A DNA stretch of 42,822 nt, taken from positions 1-42,822 of the forward strand of contig CAJXDN010000010.1 of assembly GCA_913052485.1 (NCBI GenBank), written 5' to 3'. The stretch is from an uncultured Flammeovirgaceae bacterium. Lineage in GTDB: Bacteria; Bacteroidota; Bacteroidia; Cytophagales; MED-G16. The notes beneath the pieces are model-generated. The model saw only the letters and a list, made by a program, of their open reading frames with translations. It was not told the DNA's origin and ran no database searches. Positions 1 to 6,501 of this stretch are shown here, in pieces. Both the position numbers and the translations under genes were made by a program. The stretch's first letter is position 1. The number at the start of each line of letters is the position of its first letter.

Positions 1-44
1 GATTGTGGTTCAGGAGGTCGCCGGTTCGAGTCCGGTCTTCCACC
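1..44 (+). tRNA. tRNA-His (GTG), 3' part, cut by window start
   Basis: The window begins inside the anticodon arm. Positions 5-7 read GTG (histidine anticodon) after the invariant T at 4. The 3' anticodon strand is TCAGG (10-14). A full T arm follows: GCCGG (20-24), loop TTCGAGT, CCGGT (32-36). The 3' acceptor strand CTTCCAC (37-43) is followed by discriminator C at 44, which is characteristic of bacterial tRNA-His. CCA is not encoded. A T-run at 46-51 may end the transcript. Whether the missing 5' half is intact cannot be seen. This copy may be the genuine gene, or another 3'-end repeat like the one at 705-748. Confidence 0.75.
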
Positions 45-150
45 CTTTTTTCTTACAATGCTTACAGTTTTTTCCTCTACAATATAAATAATTCTGACAG
101 TTATTTGACAGTTATTGATTAATCAATCTTTTAAGGCCTTTAAGGTTGGA
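1..150 (+). repeat. att-like repeat unit A (tRNA-His 3' end, iterons, palindrome)
   Basis: The unit has three visible parts. The first is a 63-bp core (1-63), identical to 705-767 and covering the tRNA-His 3' end, T-run and flank. The second is three related 10-mers: TTACAGTTTT (62-71), TGACAGTTAT (95-104) and TGACAGTTAT (106-115), the last two exactly 11 bp apart. The third is the palindrome TTGATTAATCAA (115-126) followed by a TTTTAAGGCCTTTAAGGTTGG tail (to about 149), also found in unit B. A tRNA 3' end flanked by direct repeats is the usual plan of an integrase attachment site (core plus arm-type sites). No integrase is in the window, so that role is inferred. Confidence 0.7.
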
Positions 151-177
151 TGATGATTCAAAAGAGTTATGTTTTTT

Positions 178-630
178 TTAAAGAGTTTGTCCAAAATATG
201 ATAAAGCCTGGAGTATTGGTGTAGAAAGGCCCAAGACTTTTCCATAGCTGAGATTTTTTTTAAATAAAATAATTATTCCTGATATAATTGCTGGTATTAT
301 TAATGCCCCAAAAAGAGAACCAAATAAACTTGCTAAATCAGCGCTAAACTCACCAGTAATTACCACATATATAAATGATGATAATACTGCAACAACATAA
401 CCAATATATTTACTAACATCTAAATCTATTGTTGTTTCAACTTGATTTGAATTACTTTCTATTTTATTATTTTTTAATACATTAGAGTATTCACCGCTAT
501 TATATTTATTATCCAACTTCAATTTTTCATCATTATCTTTTTTATTGTATTTGTCTCTCAAATCACTAATCTCTTTTAAAGAAATTTTTCCGTTATTATA
601 ATCATCTTCTATTTTTTTTATATATGACAT
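178..630 (-). CDS. Cassette protein with 2-3 membrane segments, unknown function
   Basis: A 150-residue protein that I do not recognise. The N-terminal half (1-65) is very polar and rich in Lys, Asp and Asn. Its first 27 residues (KIEDDYNNGKISLKEISDLR) recall the short helical SHOCT-type motif, but the match is weak. The C-terminal half has hydrophobic stretches at about 73-92, 98-122 and possibly 128-147, so it is probably an inner-membrane protein with a cytoplasmic head. There is no signal peptide. It is the only gene between repeat units A and B and reads toward unit A, its stop lying about 28 bp from the conserved tail. This placement suggests a cassette cargo gene. Confidence 0.6.
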   Translation of the reverse strand: MSYIKKIEDDYNNGKISLKEISDLRDKYNKKDNDEKLKLDNKYNSGEYSNVLKNNKIESNSNQVETTIDLDVSKYIGYVVAVLSSFIYVVITGEFSADLASLFGSLFGALIIPAIISGIIILFKKNLSYGKVLGLSTPILQALSYFGQTL

Positions 631-660
631 AGATTTAAACTTAATTTTAATTCATCCCTT

Positions 661-852
661 AATCTAAAATTTTTTATGCCAAAATGCAAAATGGAGGTGA
701 GTCTGATTGTGGTTCAGGAGGTCGCCGGTTCGAGTCCGGTCTTCCACCCTTTTTTCTTACAATGCTTGCACTTCTCTTAGAAATAAAGATATAAAATCTT
801 GGCACTTATCTGGCACTTTGATTAATCAATCTTTTAAAGCCTTTAAGGTTGG
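661..852 (+). repeat. att-like repeat unit B
   Basis: This is the second full unit. A 5' segment (661-700, starting AATCTAAAATTTTTTAT) is shared with unit C. The core 705-767 is identical to 1-63. Three related 10-mers follow: TTGCACTTCT (766-775), TGGCACTTAT (800-809) and TGGCACTTTG (811-820). Their layout matches unit A, but the motif is GCACTT where unit A has ACAGTT. The palindrome TTGATTAATCAA (818-829) and the tail CTTTTAAAGCCTTTAAGGTTGG (to about 852) close the unit. Between core and palindrome the two units agree only in layout, so the ends are conserved and the iterons have diverged. Confidence 0.7.
691..748 (+). pseudogene. tRNA-His-like sequence lacking the D arm
   Basis: Upstream of the core repeat, ATGGAGG (691-697) can pair with CTTCCAC (741-747) at six of seven positions, counting one G-T wobble. 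Only four bases (TGAG) separate it from the anticodon stem TCTGA (702-706), where a normal tRNA has a D arm of about 18 bases. Anticodon stem, GTG anticodon (709-711), T arm and C73 are all present. It is most simply a decayed duplicate of tRNA-His that lost its D arm; the same short spacing recurs in units C and D. A functional D-armless tRNA is not excluded but is unlikely in a bacterium. Confidence 0.5.
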
Positions 853-895
853 GTGTTAATTAAAGAAAATTATATAATCATAGATTTTTGGTAAT

Positions 896-1294
896 TTAAT
901 CCTTCTTAATGAAGGATATTCTATTTGTCACTCTTCTACATACTTTACCACTTCCACACGGAATCATACTTGACTGACTATCTCTATCTACAATTTTGTA
1001 TCCATAAAACCTAAAGAATTCTATTACAACAGGCATCATATTTTTTTCAGGTTGCATTACTTTTCCATCTATTTTAATAATGACTTTTTTCCATTTTTTA
1101 AAAGAAAATACTGGTCTGGTGTCAACTTCTATAAATCTTCCAACAAAAATACCTTGAGCCCAAGAACTGTAATCAATTAATGCATCTTCTGAAACATTTC
1201 TAACATCAAAAACTTCTCCTTTCTTATTAGTAATAATCTGACCAAATGAATTAAAAGATATAAATAAGAGGATAAATAGTATTCTCATACTCAC
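896..1294 (-). CDS. Small secreted cassette protein, unknown function
   Basis: A 132-residue protein that I do not recognise. It starts with a clear signal peptide (hydrophobic LFILLFISFNSFG, likely cleavage before QIITN at about residue 19). The mature part is about 110 residues with two cysteines near the C-terminus (PCGSGKVCRR) that could form a disulphide or hold a metal. MSMR and the internal MRIL (two codons later) are both possible starts. It is the only gene between units B and C, and like its neighbour at 178-630 it reads toward the unit on its left. The conserved AATCTAAAAT segment of unit C begins right at its start codon. Confidence 0.55.
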   Translation of the reverse strand: MSMRILFILLFISFNSFGQIITNKKGEVFDVRNVSEDALIDYSSWAQGIFVGRFIEVDTRPVFSFKKWKKVIIKIDGKVMQPEKNMMPVVIEFFRFYGYKIVDRDSQSSMIPCGSGKVCRRVTNRISFIKKD

Positions 1295-1375
1295 AATCTA
1301 AAATTTTTATACTGTAATACAAAATGGAGGTAATTCTAGATTTAATTAATCAACCTTTTAAGGTCTCTAGGATTG
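1295..1375 (+). repeat. att-like repeat unit C, internally deleted
   Basis: This decayed unit keeps the 5' segment (AATCTAAAATTTTTAT at 1295-1310; ATGGAGGTAATTCTAG from 1324, matching unit B from 691). It then jumps directly to the 3' tail (TTTAATTAATCAACCTTTTAAG from 1341, ending near 1375). The tRNA anticodon loop, T arm, 3' acceptor strand and iterons are missing. It supports the view that both ends define one repeat unit and that the middle can be lost. Confidence 0.55.
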
Positions 1376-1431
1376 TATATGTTATATTTTGTTTTATTTA
1401 ACTAATTATTTTAAATTAAAAAAATTTAATA

Positions 1432-1875
1432 ATGTTAAAAATACCTCCCCCACTTATAGTTTTAGTTTTAGTAATATCCATTTATTTTTCATCAACTAAA
1501 TTAGATTTAATTCATATACCATTTCAACTCCAAATATCAATTTTTATACTTTCTGTTGGAATACTTATTTTTATAAATCCAGTGGTGCAATTCATAAAAT
1601 CAAAAACTACTATAAATCCTATCAAGTTCGAGGAAACTAATAAACTAGTAACATCAGGAATTTTTAAATATTCAAGAAATCCTATGTACTTAGGCATGTT
1701 GATGATCGTTATATCTACATCAATATTTTATTTAAATATTTGCTCTATACTAGCACCTTTTTTATTTTTATTATGGATAAATAAATTTCAGATAAAAAGA
1801 GAAGAGGTTTTTCTCGCAGAAAAATTTGGTAAAGAGTATTTATCATACAAGAAGAAAACTAGAAGATGGATTTAA
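1432..1875 (+). CDS. Isoprenylcysteine carboxyl methyltransferase / PEMT-like membrane methyltransferase
   Basis: A 147-residue membrane protein with hydrophobic segments at about 5-22, 35-50 and two across 83-118. The stretch TSGIFKYSRNPMYLGMLM (about 77-94) followed by KREEVFLAEKFGKEYLSYKKKTRRWI at the C-terminus is the typical signature of the ICMT/phospholipid-methyltransferase family: the R-N-P-M-Y motif and the conserved E-E-x-x-L...F-G-x-x-Y. These enzymes use S-adenosylmethionine; bacterial members have mostly unknown substrates. Length is normal for small bacterial members. It lies alone between units C and D and is the only plus-strand cassette gene. The family is clear, the substrate is not. 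Confidence 0.8.
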   Translation: MLKIPPPLIVLVLVISIYFSSTKLDLIHIPFQLQISIFILSVGILIFINPVVQFIKSKTTINPIKFEETNKLVTSGIFKYSRNPMYLGMLMIVISTSIFYLNICSILAPFLFLLWINKFQIKREEVFLAEKFGKEYLSYKKKTRRWI

Positions 1876-1893
1876 TTTTTTTATACCCACATG

Positions 1894-1944
1894 CAAATTG
1901 GAAATTATTCTGATTATGGTTTACGAGGTCGCCGGTTAGCACCC
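1894..1944 (+). repeat. att-like repeat unit D, decayed tRNA-His 3' end
   Basis: CAAATTGGAAATTATTCTG (1894-1912) aligns base for base with the unit B segment CAAAATGGAGGTGAGTCTG. The tRNA part ATTATGGTTTACGAGGTCGCCGGTT matches unit B until a deletion of 14 bases or so removes the T loop and half of the acceptor, leaving AGCACCC (to 1944) and a T-run. The anticodon would read ATG, so it is not a working tRNA. No iterons or palindrome follow. It marks the right end of the cassette region; ordinary single-copy genes start after it. Confidence 0.6.
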
Positions 1945-2014
1945 TTTTTCAATTAATTTTTCTTTTAATTAATAGTGTTCTTTCCTAAATTAAGTAAAAT
2001 TAAAAAAATAGATT

Positions 2015-2296
2015 ATGAATAAATATTTAATTAAAAGAGAAATCGAGGGTGCCTCTCAAATACCTTCGGAAAAACTTGAGGAGATTGGACAGGGGTCAGA
2101 ATCAGTTCTTGTCCAGATGAGAAATGAGGGTAAGAATATAGAGCAAGAACAAAGCTATGTGGCTGGCAATAATGTCTTCTGTGTTTATAATGCAGACTCA
2201 GAGGAAGTAGTAAAAGAACACGCAGAGCGAGCTGGAGTTCCTGCAAATGAAATAACTCTTATTTCTAGTGTATTGGAACACAATACAAATAAGTAG
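2015..2296 (+). CDS. DUF4242 domain protein
   Basis: A 93-residue protein covering a single DUF4242 domain: K-Y-L-I-K-R-E-I at the start, an EEIGQGSESVL helix, E-Q-S-Y-V, then F-C-V-Y-N-A and VKEHAERAGVPANEITLI near the end. Proteins of this family are small ferredoxin-fold proteins, one of which (Streptomyces SCO4226) binds nickel; the general role is unknown. No signal peptide, so probably cytoplasmic. It starts a plus-strand series of small genes (2015-4522), with a 24-base gap to the next. Function beyond family is not known. Confidence 0.75.
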   Translation: MNKYLIKREIEGASQIPSEKLEEIGQGSESVLVQMRNEGKNIEQEQSYVAGNNVFCVYNADSEEVVKEHAERAGVPANEITLISSVLEHNTNK

Positions 2297-2320
2297 TAAT
2301 TAGATTATTTAAAAGAAAAA

Positions 2321-2530
2321 GTGAAAAAACAGAAGTTGATAGCAACAGTTTGTGCTGTGTTATTATGCATTTTGATGATTGCCTCAGATTATCACGGATA
2401 TACAACAGAGATGGCAGTTATTGAGTTTAAAGGTGAAGTTTTTGATAAAAGCTTTACTCCCAGTTGGGGAAGTTTTATTGTTCCTCTATCAATTTTAGTG
2501 ATTGCTTTTTTACCAAATTCAAAAAAATGA
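2321..2530 (+). CDS. Small two-helix membrane protein, unknown
   Basis: A 69-residue protein with a GTG start and two hydrophobic segments (about 5-22 and 48-64) separated by a short polar loop. I do not recognise a family. Its TGA stop overlaps the ATG of the next lipoprotein gene (ATGA at 2527-2530), which supports it as a real, translationally coupled gene. The loop probably faces the periplasm by the positive-inside rule, since both termini are lysine-rich. Confidence 0.5.
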   Translation: MKKQKLIATVCAVLLCILMIASDYHGYTTEMAVIEFKGEVFDKSFTPSWGSFIVPLSILVIAFLPNSKK

Positions 2531-3009
2531 AGAAAACATTTTTAATTATAATATCATCATTGATTTTTTCTTGTTCTGTAACGAAAGAAAATTCGCTAAA
2601 CAGAAAAAATCTTGAAATGGCTCAATCTTTTCTTGATAATATTATCAGCAACCCAGAAAAAGCTCAGAGTCTTCTACACAAAGACTTTACATTCGCCTGG
2701 ATGGGGATAATAGAGCAGGGAGGAAAAATTTGGAATAGAGAAAATTTATTTGATGAGTACTTTAAAAACATAATTCCTGAGATACTTCCAAACGGGATAG
2801 TGTTAAAGACAGTTGATAGTATTTCTGACGAAAACGGAGTGGCTATAATACAAGAGGGCGATGCAGAGGGTAAGAACGGTGAGTATGACAATAAATATGT
2901 TTGGATTTTTAAAATGAAAGATGGCCTAATATATTCTATTAGAGAATATAATAGTGATATCCTTGTTGCTACCCAGCTATATGACTATAAATTAGTAAAC
3001 GTTAAATAA
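2527..3009 (+). CDS. NTF2/SnoaL-like lipoprotein
   Basis: A 160-residue protein. I place the start at 2527 (MKKTFLIIISSLIFSCSVT), which gives a lipoprotein signal with lipobox-like I-F-S-C; an upstream in-frame ATG would spoil it and lies inside the previous gene. The mature part has the features of a cone-shaped NTF2/SnoaL-like fold: an early helix (AQSFLDNIISNPEKAQSLL), then H-K-D-F-T-F-A-W, a central loop, and paired strands ending in a tyrosine-rich tail. No catalytic residues are obvious. Members are a mix of small-molecule enzymes and binding proteins. A second protein of this type lies at 6502-7050. Confidence 0.6.
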   Translation: MKKTFLIIISSLIFSCSVTKENSLNRKNLEMAQSFLDNIISNPEKAQSLLHKDFTFAWMGIIEQGGKIWNRENLFDEYFKNIIPEILPNGIVLKTVDSISDENGVAIIQEGDAEGKNGEYDNKYVWIFKMKDGLIYSIREYNSDILVATQLYDYKLVNVK

Positions 3010-3044
3010 AAAAAATTAAATTATTAAATATTAAAACTTTTATT

Positions 3045-4067
3045 ATGAATAAACTCTTATCAATCACTCTAATCTTTTTTCTTATCTCATGTTCAACAAC
3101 GGATAAAGAATCTAATCCTAAAATTGAAATCTATGATAATTCTGTATTAGGAATTATAGACAACTTCGCGGACATTGAACAAATAGCTGATGAGATAGCA
3201 CTTCCGGAAGGACCTGTCTGGGACAAATCAACTAACTCATTACTTTTCGTAGATGTAATGAATAATGTTATGTATAAATGGAATGAGGCTGAGGGTACAA
3301 CTGAGTATATATCTCCAAGTGGAAATACAGGTTACGCACCCAATGTAAATTTAGGATTACTCGGTGCTAATGGATTAATGATTAATGCTGAAGGAGACAT
3401 CATTGTATGTCAGCATGGTGACAGAAGAATATCAAAAATTAAAAACGCTTCAACTACTTCACCAAGTTTCACTACGTTGGTTGATAACTACGAAGGCGGA
3501 AGATTTAATAGCCCAAACGACCTCACATCGTCAAGTGATGGAAATATTTATTTTACAGACCCTGCATTCGGATTTTTTAATCTAGAAACTGGTCAATTTG
3601 TTGAGTCTGAAATTAAAGATTTAGATTTCAATGGTGTTTACAAGTATAATACTCAGTCAGGTGATGTTTCTCTTATTACCGGCGAGGTTGATTTGCCTAA
3701 CGGGATTGCACTCTCTCCAGATGAGAAGACACTATATGTAAACAAGATGGCTTCCATAGACGGCAACAAAAAAATTATGAAAATAAATCTAGAAAATATG
3801 GAGATGAGCACTTTATTTGATGGCGCTAATCTACCATCTGATAATGAAGGAGATTTTGACGGGATGAAAGTACATTCATCTGGTAATATTTTTACATCAG
3901 GACCAGGTGGTCTTCTAATAATTTCACCTGAAGGTAAGCTTCTAGGAAAAATTGATTTTGGACAGATAACAAATTGTGCGTTTGATGATAATGAAGAATA
4001 CCTGTACGCAACAGGGTTCGTTAATAATCCAAAAGTTTATAGAATTAAATTAAAAAATAAATCATAA
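3045..4067 (+). CDS. SMP-30/gluconolactonase-like lipoprotein
   Basis: A 340-residue lipoprotein (signal MNKLLSITLIFFLISC, lipidated Cys at 16) with a six-bladed beta-propeller of the SMP-30/gluconolactonase/LRE type. Expected metal ligands are visible in order: Glu in LPEGPVW, Asn in NSPNDL with the following YFTDPAFGF, the L-P-N-G-I-A-L-S-P-D-E-K-T-L-Y strand, and Asp in the DFDGMKVHSSGN segment. Such enzymes hydrolyse lactones of sugars or related esters in the periplasm, but the specific substrate cannot be told. It is flanked by small secreted proteins with short gaps, so it may share their transcript. Confidence 0.8.
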   Translation: MNKLLSITLIFFLISCSTTDKESNPKIEIYDNSVLGIIDNFADIEQIADEIALPEGPVWDKSTNSLLFVDVMNNVMYKWNEAEGTTEYISPSGNTGYAPNVNLGLLGANGLMINAEGDIIVCQHGDRRISKIKNASTTSPSFTTLVDNYEGGRFNSPNDLTSSSDGNIYFTDPAFGFFNLETGQFVESEIKDLDFNGVYKYNTQSGDVSLITGEVDLPNGIALSPDEKTLYVNKMASIDGNKKIMKINLENMEMSTLFDGANLPSDNEGDFDGMKVHSSGNIFTSGPGGLLIISPEGKLLGKIDFGQITNCAFDDNEEYLYATGFVNNPKVYRIKLKNKS

Positions 4068-4087
4068 CAAAAACTAAATTCAATAAA

Positions 4088-4522
4088 ATGAGAAAACTGA
4101 TATTATTTATAACTTTTATATTGGGATCAAATATTAATACTTTCTCTCAGGACCTTTCCCAGCCTACAGGAGGAGGGACACTTGATATAGTATTAGTGAG
4201 TCCTGGTGATGGCTACTCTATAATGAATTTTGAGGGGGATATAACGGGTTATGGCACGGTATATGTCAAATTTAAAGTTGCATCGATTAATACCTCTAAA
4301 TCTAGTGGAACATTAGACGGTCAAGGCAGAACTATCCTAGAGGACGGAACTTTATTGTCTACCCCTCTGAGAGGCACCTGGAAAAGAGAGGGAGCTGTAG
4401 TTAAGTTTTATTTTACTGATGCATTAAATAACGGAGCTATGAATTTTGTGATGTGGGATGTGAATATTTTAGATAAGAAGGCAGTGGTGAAATATGTCGA
4501 GTTACATAGCTCTGAAAATTAA
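4088..4522 (+). CDS. Secreted protein, unknown function
   Basis: A 144-residue protein with a signal peptide (LILFITFILGSNINTFSQ, cleavage likely near residue 20). The mature part looks all-beta and rich in glycine (SPGDGYSIMNFEGDITGYG), with a segment on dose-like beta turns (GTLDGQGRTILEDGTLL). It resembles a small lipocalin-like or jellyroll barrel only by composition, and I do not assign a family. It follows the SMP-30-like gene by 20 bases and ends six bases before the convergent gene at 4529, with no visible terminator between them. Confidence 0.5.
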   Translation: MRKLILFITFILGSNINTFSQDLSQPTGGGTLDIVLVSPGDGYSIMNFEGDITGYGTVYVKFKVASINTSKSSGTLDGQGRTILEDGTLLSTPLRGTWKREGAVVKFYFTDALNNGAMNFVMWDVNILDKKAVVKYVELHSSEN

Positions 4523-4528
4523 AGGTAT

Positions 4529-5236
4529 CTAACGTTTAATTAATTTTTTCTCAATCTTATCTCTTAAATCAACTAGAGTTTCATAGTATTTTTCGAGAAA
4601 AAATGTCTTCACAGTCATCGTCCTTAGTTTAATTTTAAGATAGGCCTTAAAATTAGCATCATTCATTATATTTGATCTCAAATTTTTTATGGATTCGTCA
4701 AGTGATAATTGATCCTGATCAAGAAAAGTTTGAGGATAATTATCAGCAAGATACAGACTTATTTTCTGCTGAATAATCTTCTCATCACTAACGTTTGCAT
4801 TTATATATTTAAAGAAAGTATTATGCAGTTGACTGAGTAACTGTTTAATTGAATCTGACTCCACAAATTTTAATGTGCCCTCACTAATTATTGAATTATA
4901 TCTGTTAAGAGGAGGACCAAACCCTCTGTAGTCGATAACAGCTATGTTAATTTCATCATATGATGTTATAATTTCTTTTAGGCTATCAATAGAATGTTGA
5001 TCTTCACTCATCAAATGATATAATATCTTCTCATCTTTTGTAAACATTAATTTTCTCTCTAAGGAGAAGACATCAATCTCATCTAACTCAATTTTTAAAT
5101 TATTTAAAACTTTAAACTTTTCTTCCTTGTTTTGTAATTTCTCCCTGTACTCTTCAACCCAAAAAGACGCACTAACACCTAGGACAATGACTGTAAATTC
5201 AATAAAATATTTTAATATACTATTCGACCTAGGCAT
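4529..5236 (-). CDS. Membrane-anchored protein, DUF6090-like
   Basis: A 235-residue protein with one N-terminal membrane helix (YFIEFTVIVLGVSASFWVEEYREK, about 10-27) followed by a helical, charged domain (ENKEEKFKVLNNLKIELDEI and onward) and a basic C-terminus. The layout of a short N-terminal anchor ending in W-x-E-E-x-R-x-x, then a helix with repeated leucines, is that of the DUF6090-type proteins common in Flavobacteriia; the assignment is tentative. It probably belongs to a minus-strand run from 7050 to 4529. No catalytic motif is seen. Confidence 0.5.
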   Translation of the reverse strand: MPRSNSILKYFIEFTVIVLGVSASFWVEEYREKLQNKEEKFKVLNNLKIELDEIDVFSLERKLMFTKDEKILYHLMSEDQHSIDSLKEIITSYDEINIAVIDYRGFGPPLNRYNSIISEGTLKFVESDSIKQLLSQLHNTFFKYINANVSDEKIIQQKISLYLADNYPQTFLDQDQLSLDESIKNLRSNIMNDANFKAYLKIKLRTMTVKTFFLEKYYETLVDLRDKIEKKLIKR

Positions 5237-5243
5237 TGGTAAT

Positions 5244-5690
5244 TCAATTCTTTTCCCTGAGTTTCTGAATCATTAATTCCCTCTCTAATATTCTTCTTTT
5301 TGCAGCCGTCTTGAATGGAACTGAAATCCCATATCCTATCACTCCAACACTTATAAAACTCGCTCCAAATAGGGCGGCAATTCCCTGACCTATTCCTGAA
5401 TTTTGAGCAGAAGCTGTAGATAAAAATATAACTCCCAGACCACCATTAATAAACCCAACTACTCTGAAAATTGATCCAATCACATTATTAATTTTCCTTC
5501 TTTTGTCAATAAGAAGCAGTTGCCTAAGTTTTAGATTATTATATTCAGTTTTATTTATATCTAATCCCAGAGACAATAAATTCAGACTATCTCTGTACGA
5601 TAATTGGTGAATTCCAGAAGCTGAATAGTCTTGTCCACTTAAGTTAGAGTTCAGGAAGAAAATAAAAAATATTACTAAAAATTTTTTCAT
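5244..5690 (-). CDS. Signal-peptide protein with glycine-rich membrane hairpin, unknown
   Basis: 148 residues from MKKFLVIFF; the ORF extends eight codons further upstream, but that would overlap the preceding gene and hide a good signal peptide (cleavage near SGQ, residue 20). After about 50 residues of helical sequence there are two long hydrophobic, glycine- and alanine-rich stretches, VVGFINGGLGVIFLSTASA and GIAALFGASFISVGVIGYGI, then a basic tail (KRRILERELMIQKLREK). This suggests an envelope protein with a membrane hairpin. I do not recognise a family. It starts 4 bases after the stop of the gene at 5695. Confidence 0.5.
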   Translation of the reverse strand: MKKFLVIFFIFFLNSNLSGQDYSASGIHQLSYRDSLNLLSLGLDINKTEYNNLKLRQLLLIDKRRKINNVIGSIFRVVGFINGGLGVIFLSTASAQNSGIGQGIAALFGASFISVGVIGYGISVPFKTAAKRRILERELMIQKLREKN

Positions 5691-5694
5691 AAAA

Positions 5695-6486
5695 TTATTT
5701 GAATAAAGACTCAATTAACTGCTTATCAGGCTCTGTCAATATCTTTTCAATATAGTCAACATATAACTTATGTCCAATTGGAAGCTGATCTCTAATTTCA
5801 TCTGAAGTACCTAAAGAAAACTCACTATTACCTGTTATATTCTCATTATCTCTATTTCCTGTTATATCAAAATAATTCCACTCTGCAAGAATGAGCCAGT
5901 ACGCATATTCTTGAGTGATAACGCTATTATAACCCTCAGTATCACCCTTAAACTCATCATATTGTGATATATCATAGACCCCCTTATCAATAGCTTCTTG
6001 CATTGCCTCCCGCAACCTTGTAGAAGAGTTTATAAAACCCCAATCAGCTGGGTAGGCTAGATTTAATATGACGTTAGTTACAGTATGAAGTAGGTGTTCT
6101 ATCACCTCATTAATTTGCCTTGGACCCCCACTACTCTCTTGCCAGATATAATCTGTACAATTATGTCTATAAGGTCCAGGAATTTTACCATTATCAGCAT
6201 AGCTTTCATTCTCACTGAAAGAAGACTCTAACCCAACTCTTTGAAAAACTCTCTTATCCAATGAGGTTAATAGGTAATGTGAACGCATATTCTCATCAAT
6301 TTTAGAGTTATCCCCAAACATTGCATCGTATGATGTAGCTACTTTTTCAAGGAAATCAGTATCCACATCTTCCTTACCAAATATCCTCAAATTGTTGGAG
6401 TCGACGTATTGAGTAAAATTAATTCTTGATAATTCGGAGTTACCTCCACATGAGAAAATAAATAAACATAAAAGGAATAGCCTCAT
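5695..6486 (-). CDS. Lipoprotein with EHxxHT motif, possible metal-binding protein
   Basis: A 263-residue lipoprotein: MRLFLLCLFIFSCGG, lipidated Cys at 13. No family recognised. The feature that stands out is NEVIEHLLHTVTN at 127-139, where E130, H131 and H134 sit on one helix face, like part of a zinc site, and a later QEYAYWLILAEW segment (about residues 195-206) gives more acidic residues on a helix. This is not the classical HExxH of zincins. The region G-P-Y-R-H-N-C-T-D-Y-I-W (about 104-115) adds a His and a Cys. Possibly a metalloenzyme or metal-binding lipoprotein; unproven. Confidence 0.5.
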   Translation of the reverse strand: MRLFLLCLFIFSCGGNSELSRINFTQYVDSNNLRIFGKEDVDTDFLEKVATSYDAMFGDNSKIDENMRSHYLLTSLDKRVFQRVGLESSFSENESYADNGKIPGPYRHNCTDYIWQESSGGPRQINEVIEHLLHTVTNVILNLAYPADWGFINSSTRLREAMQEAIDKGVYDISQYDEFKGDTEGYNSVITQEYAYWLILAEWNYFDITGNRDNENITGNSEFSLGTSDEIRDQLPIGHKLYVDYIEKILTEPDKQLIESLFK

Positions 6487-6501
6487 GGACAGTGTAACCT
6501 A

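Noticed and set aside
1-1944. CRISPR array
   Set aside because: The repeats are long, tRNA-derived, only four, and spaced 570-700 bp apart with genes between them; this is not the spacing or form of a CRISPR array.
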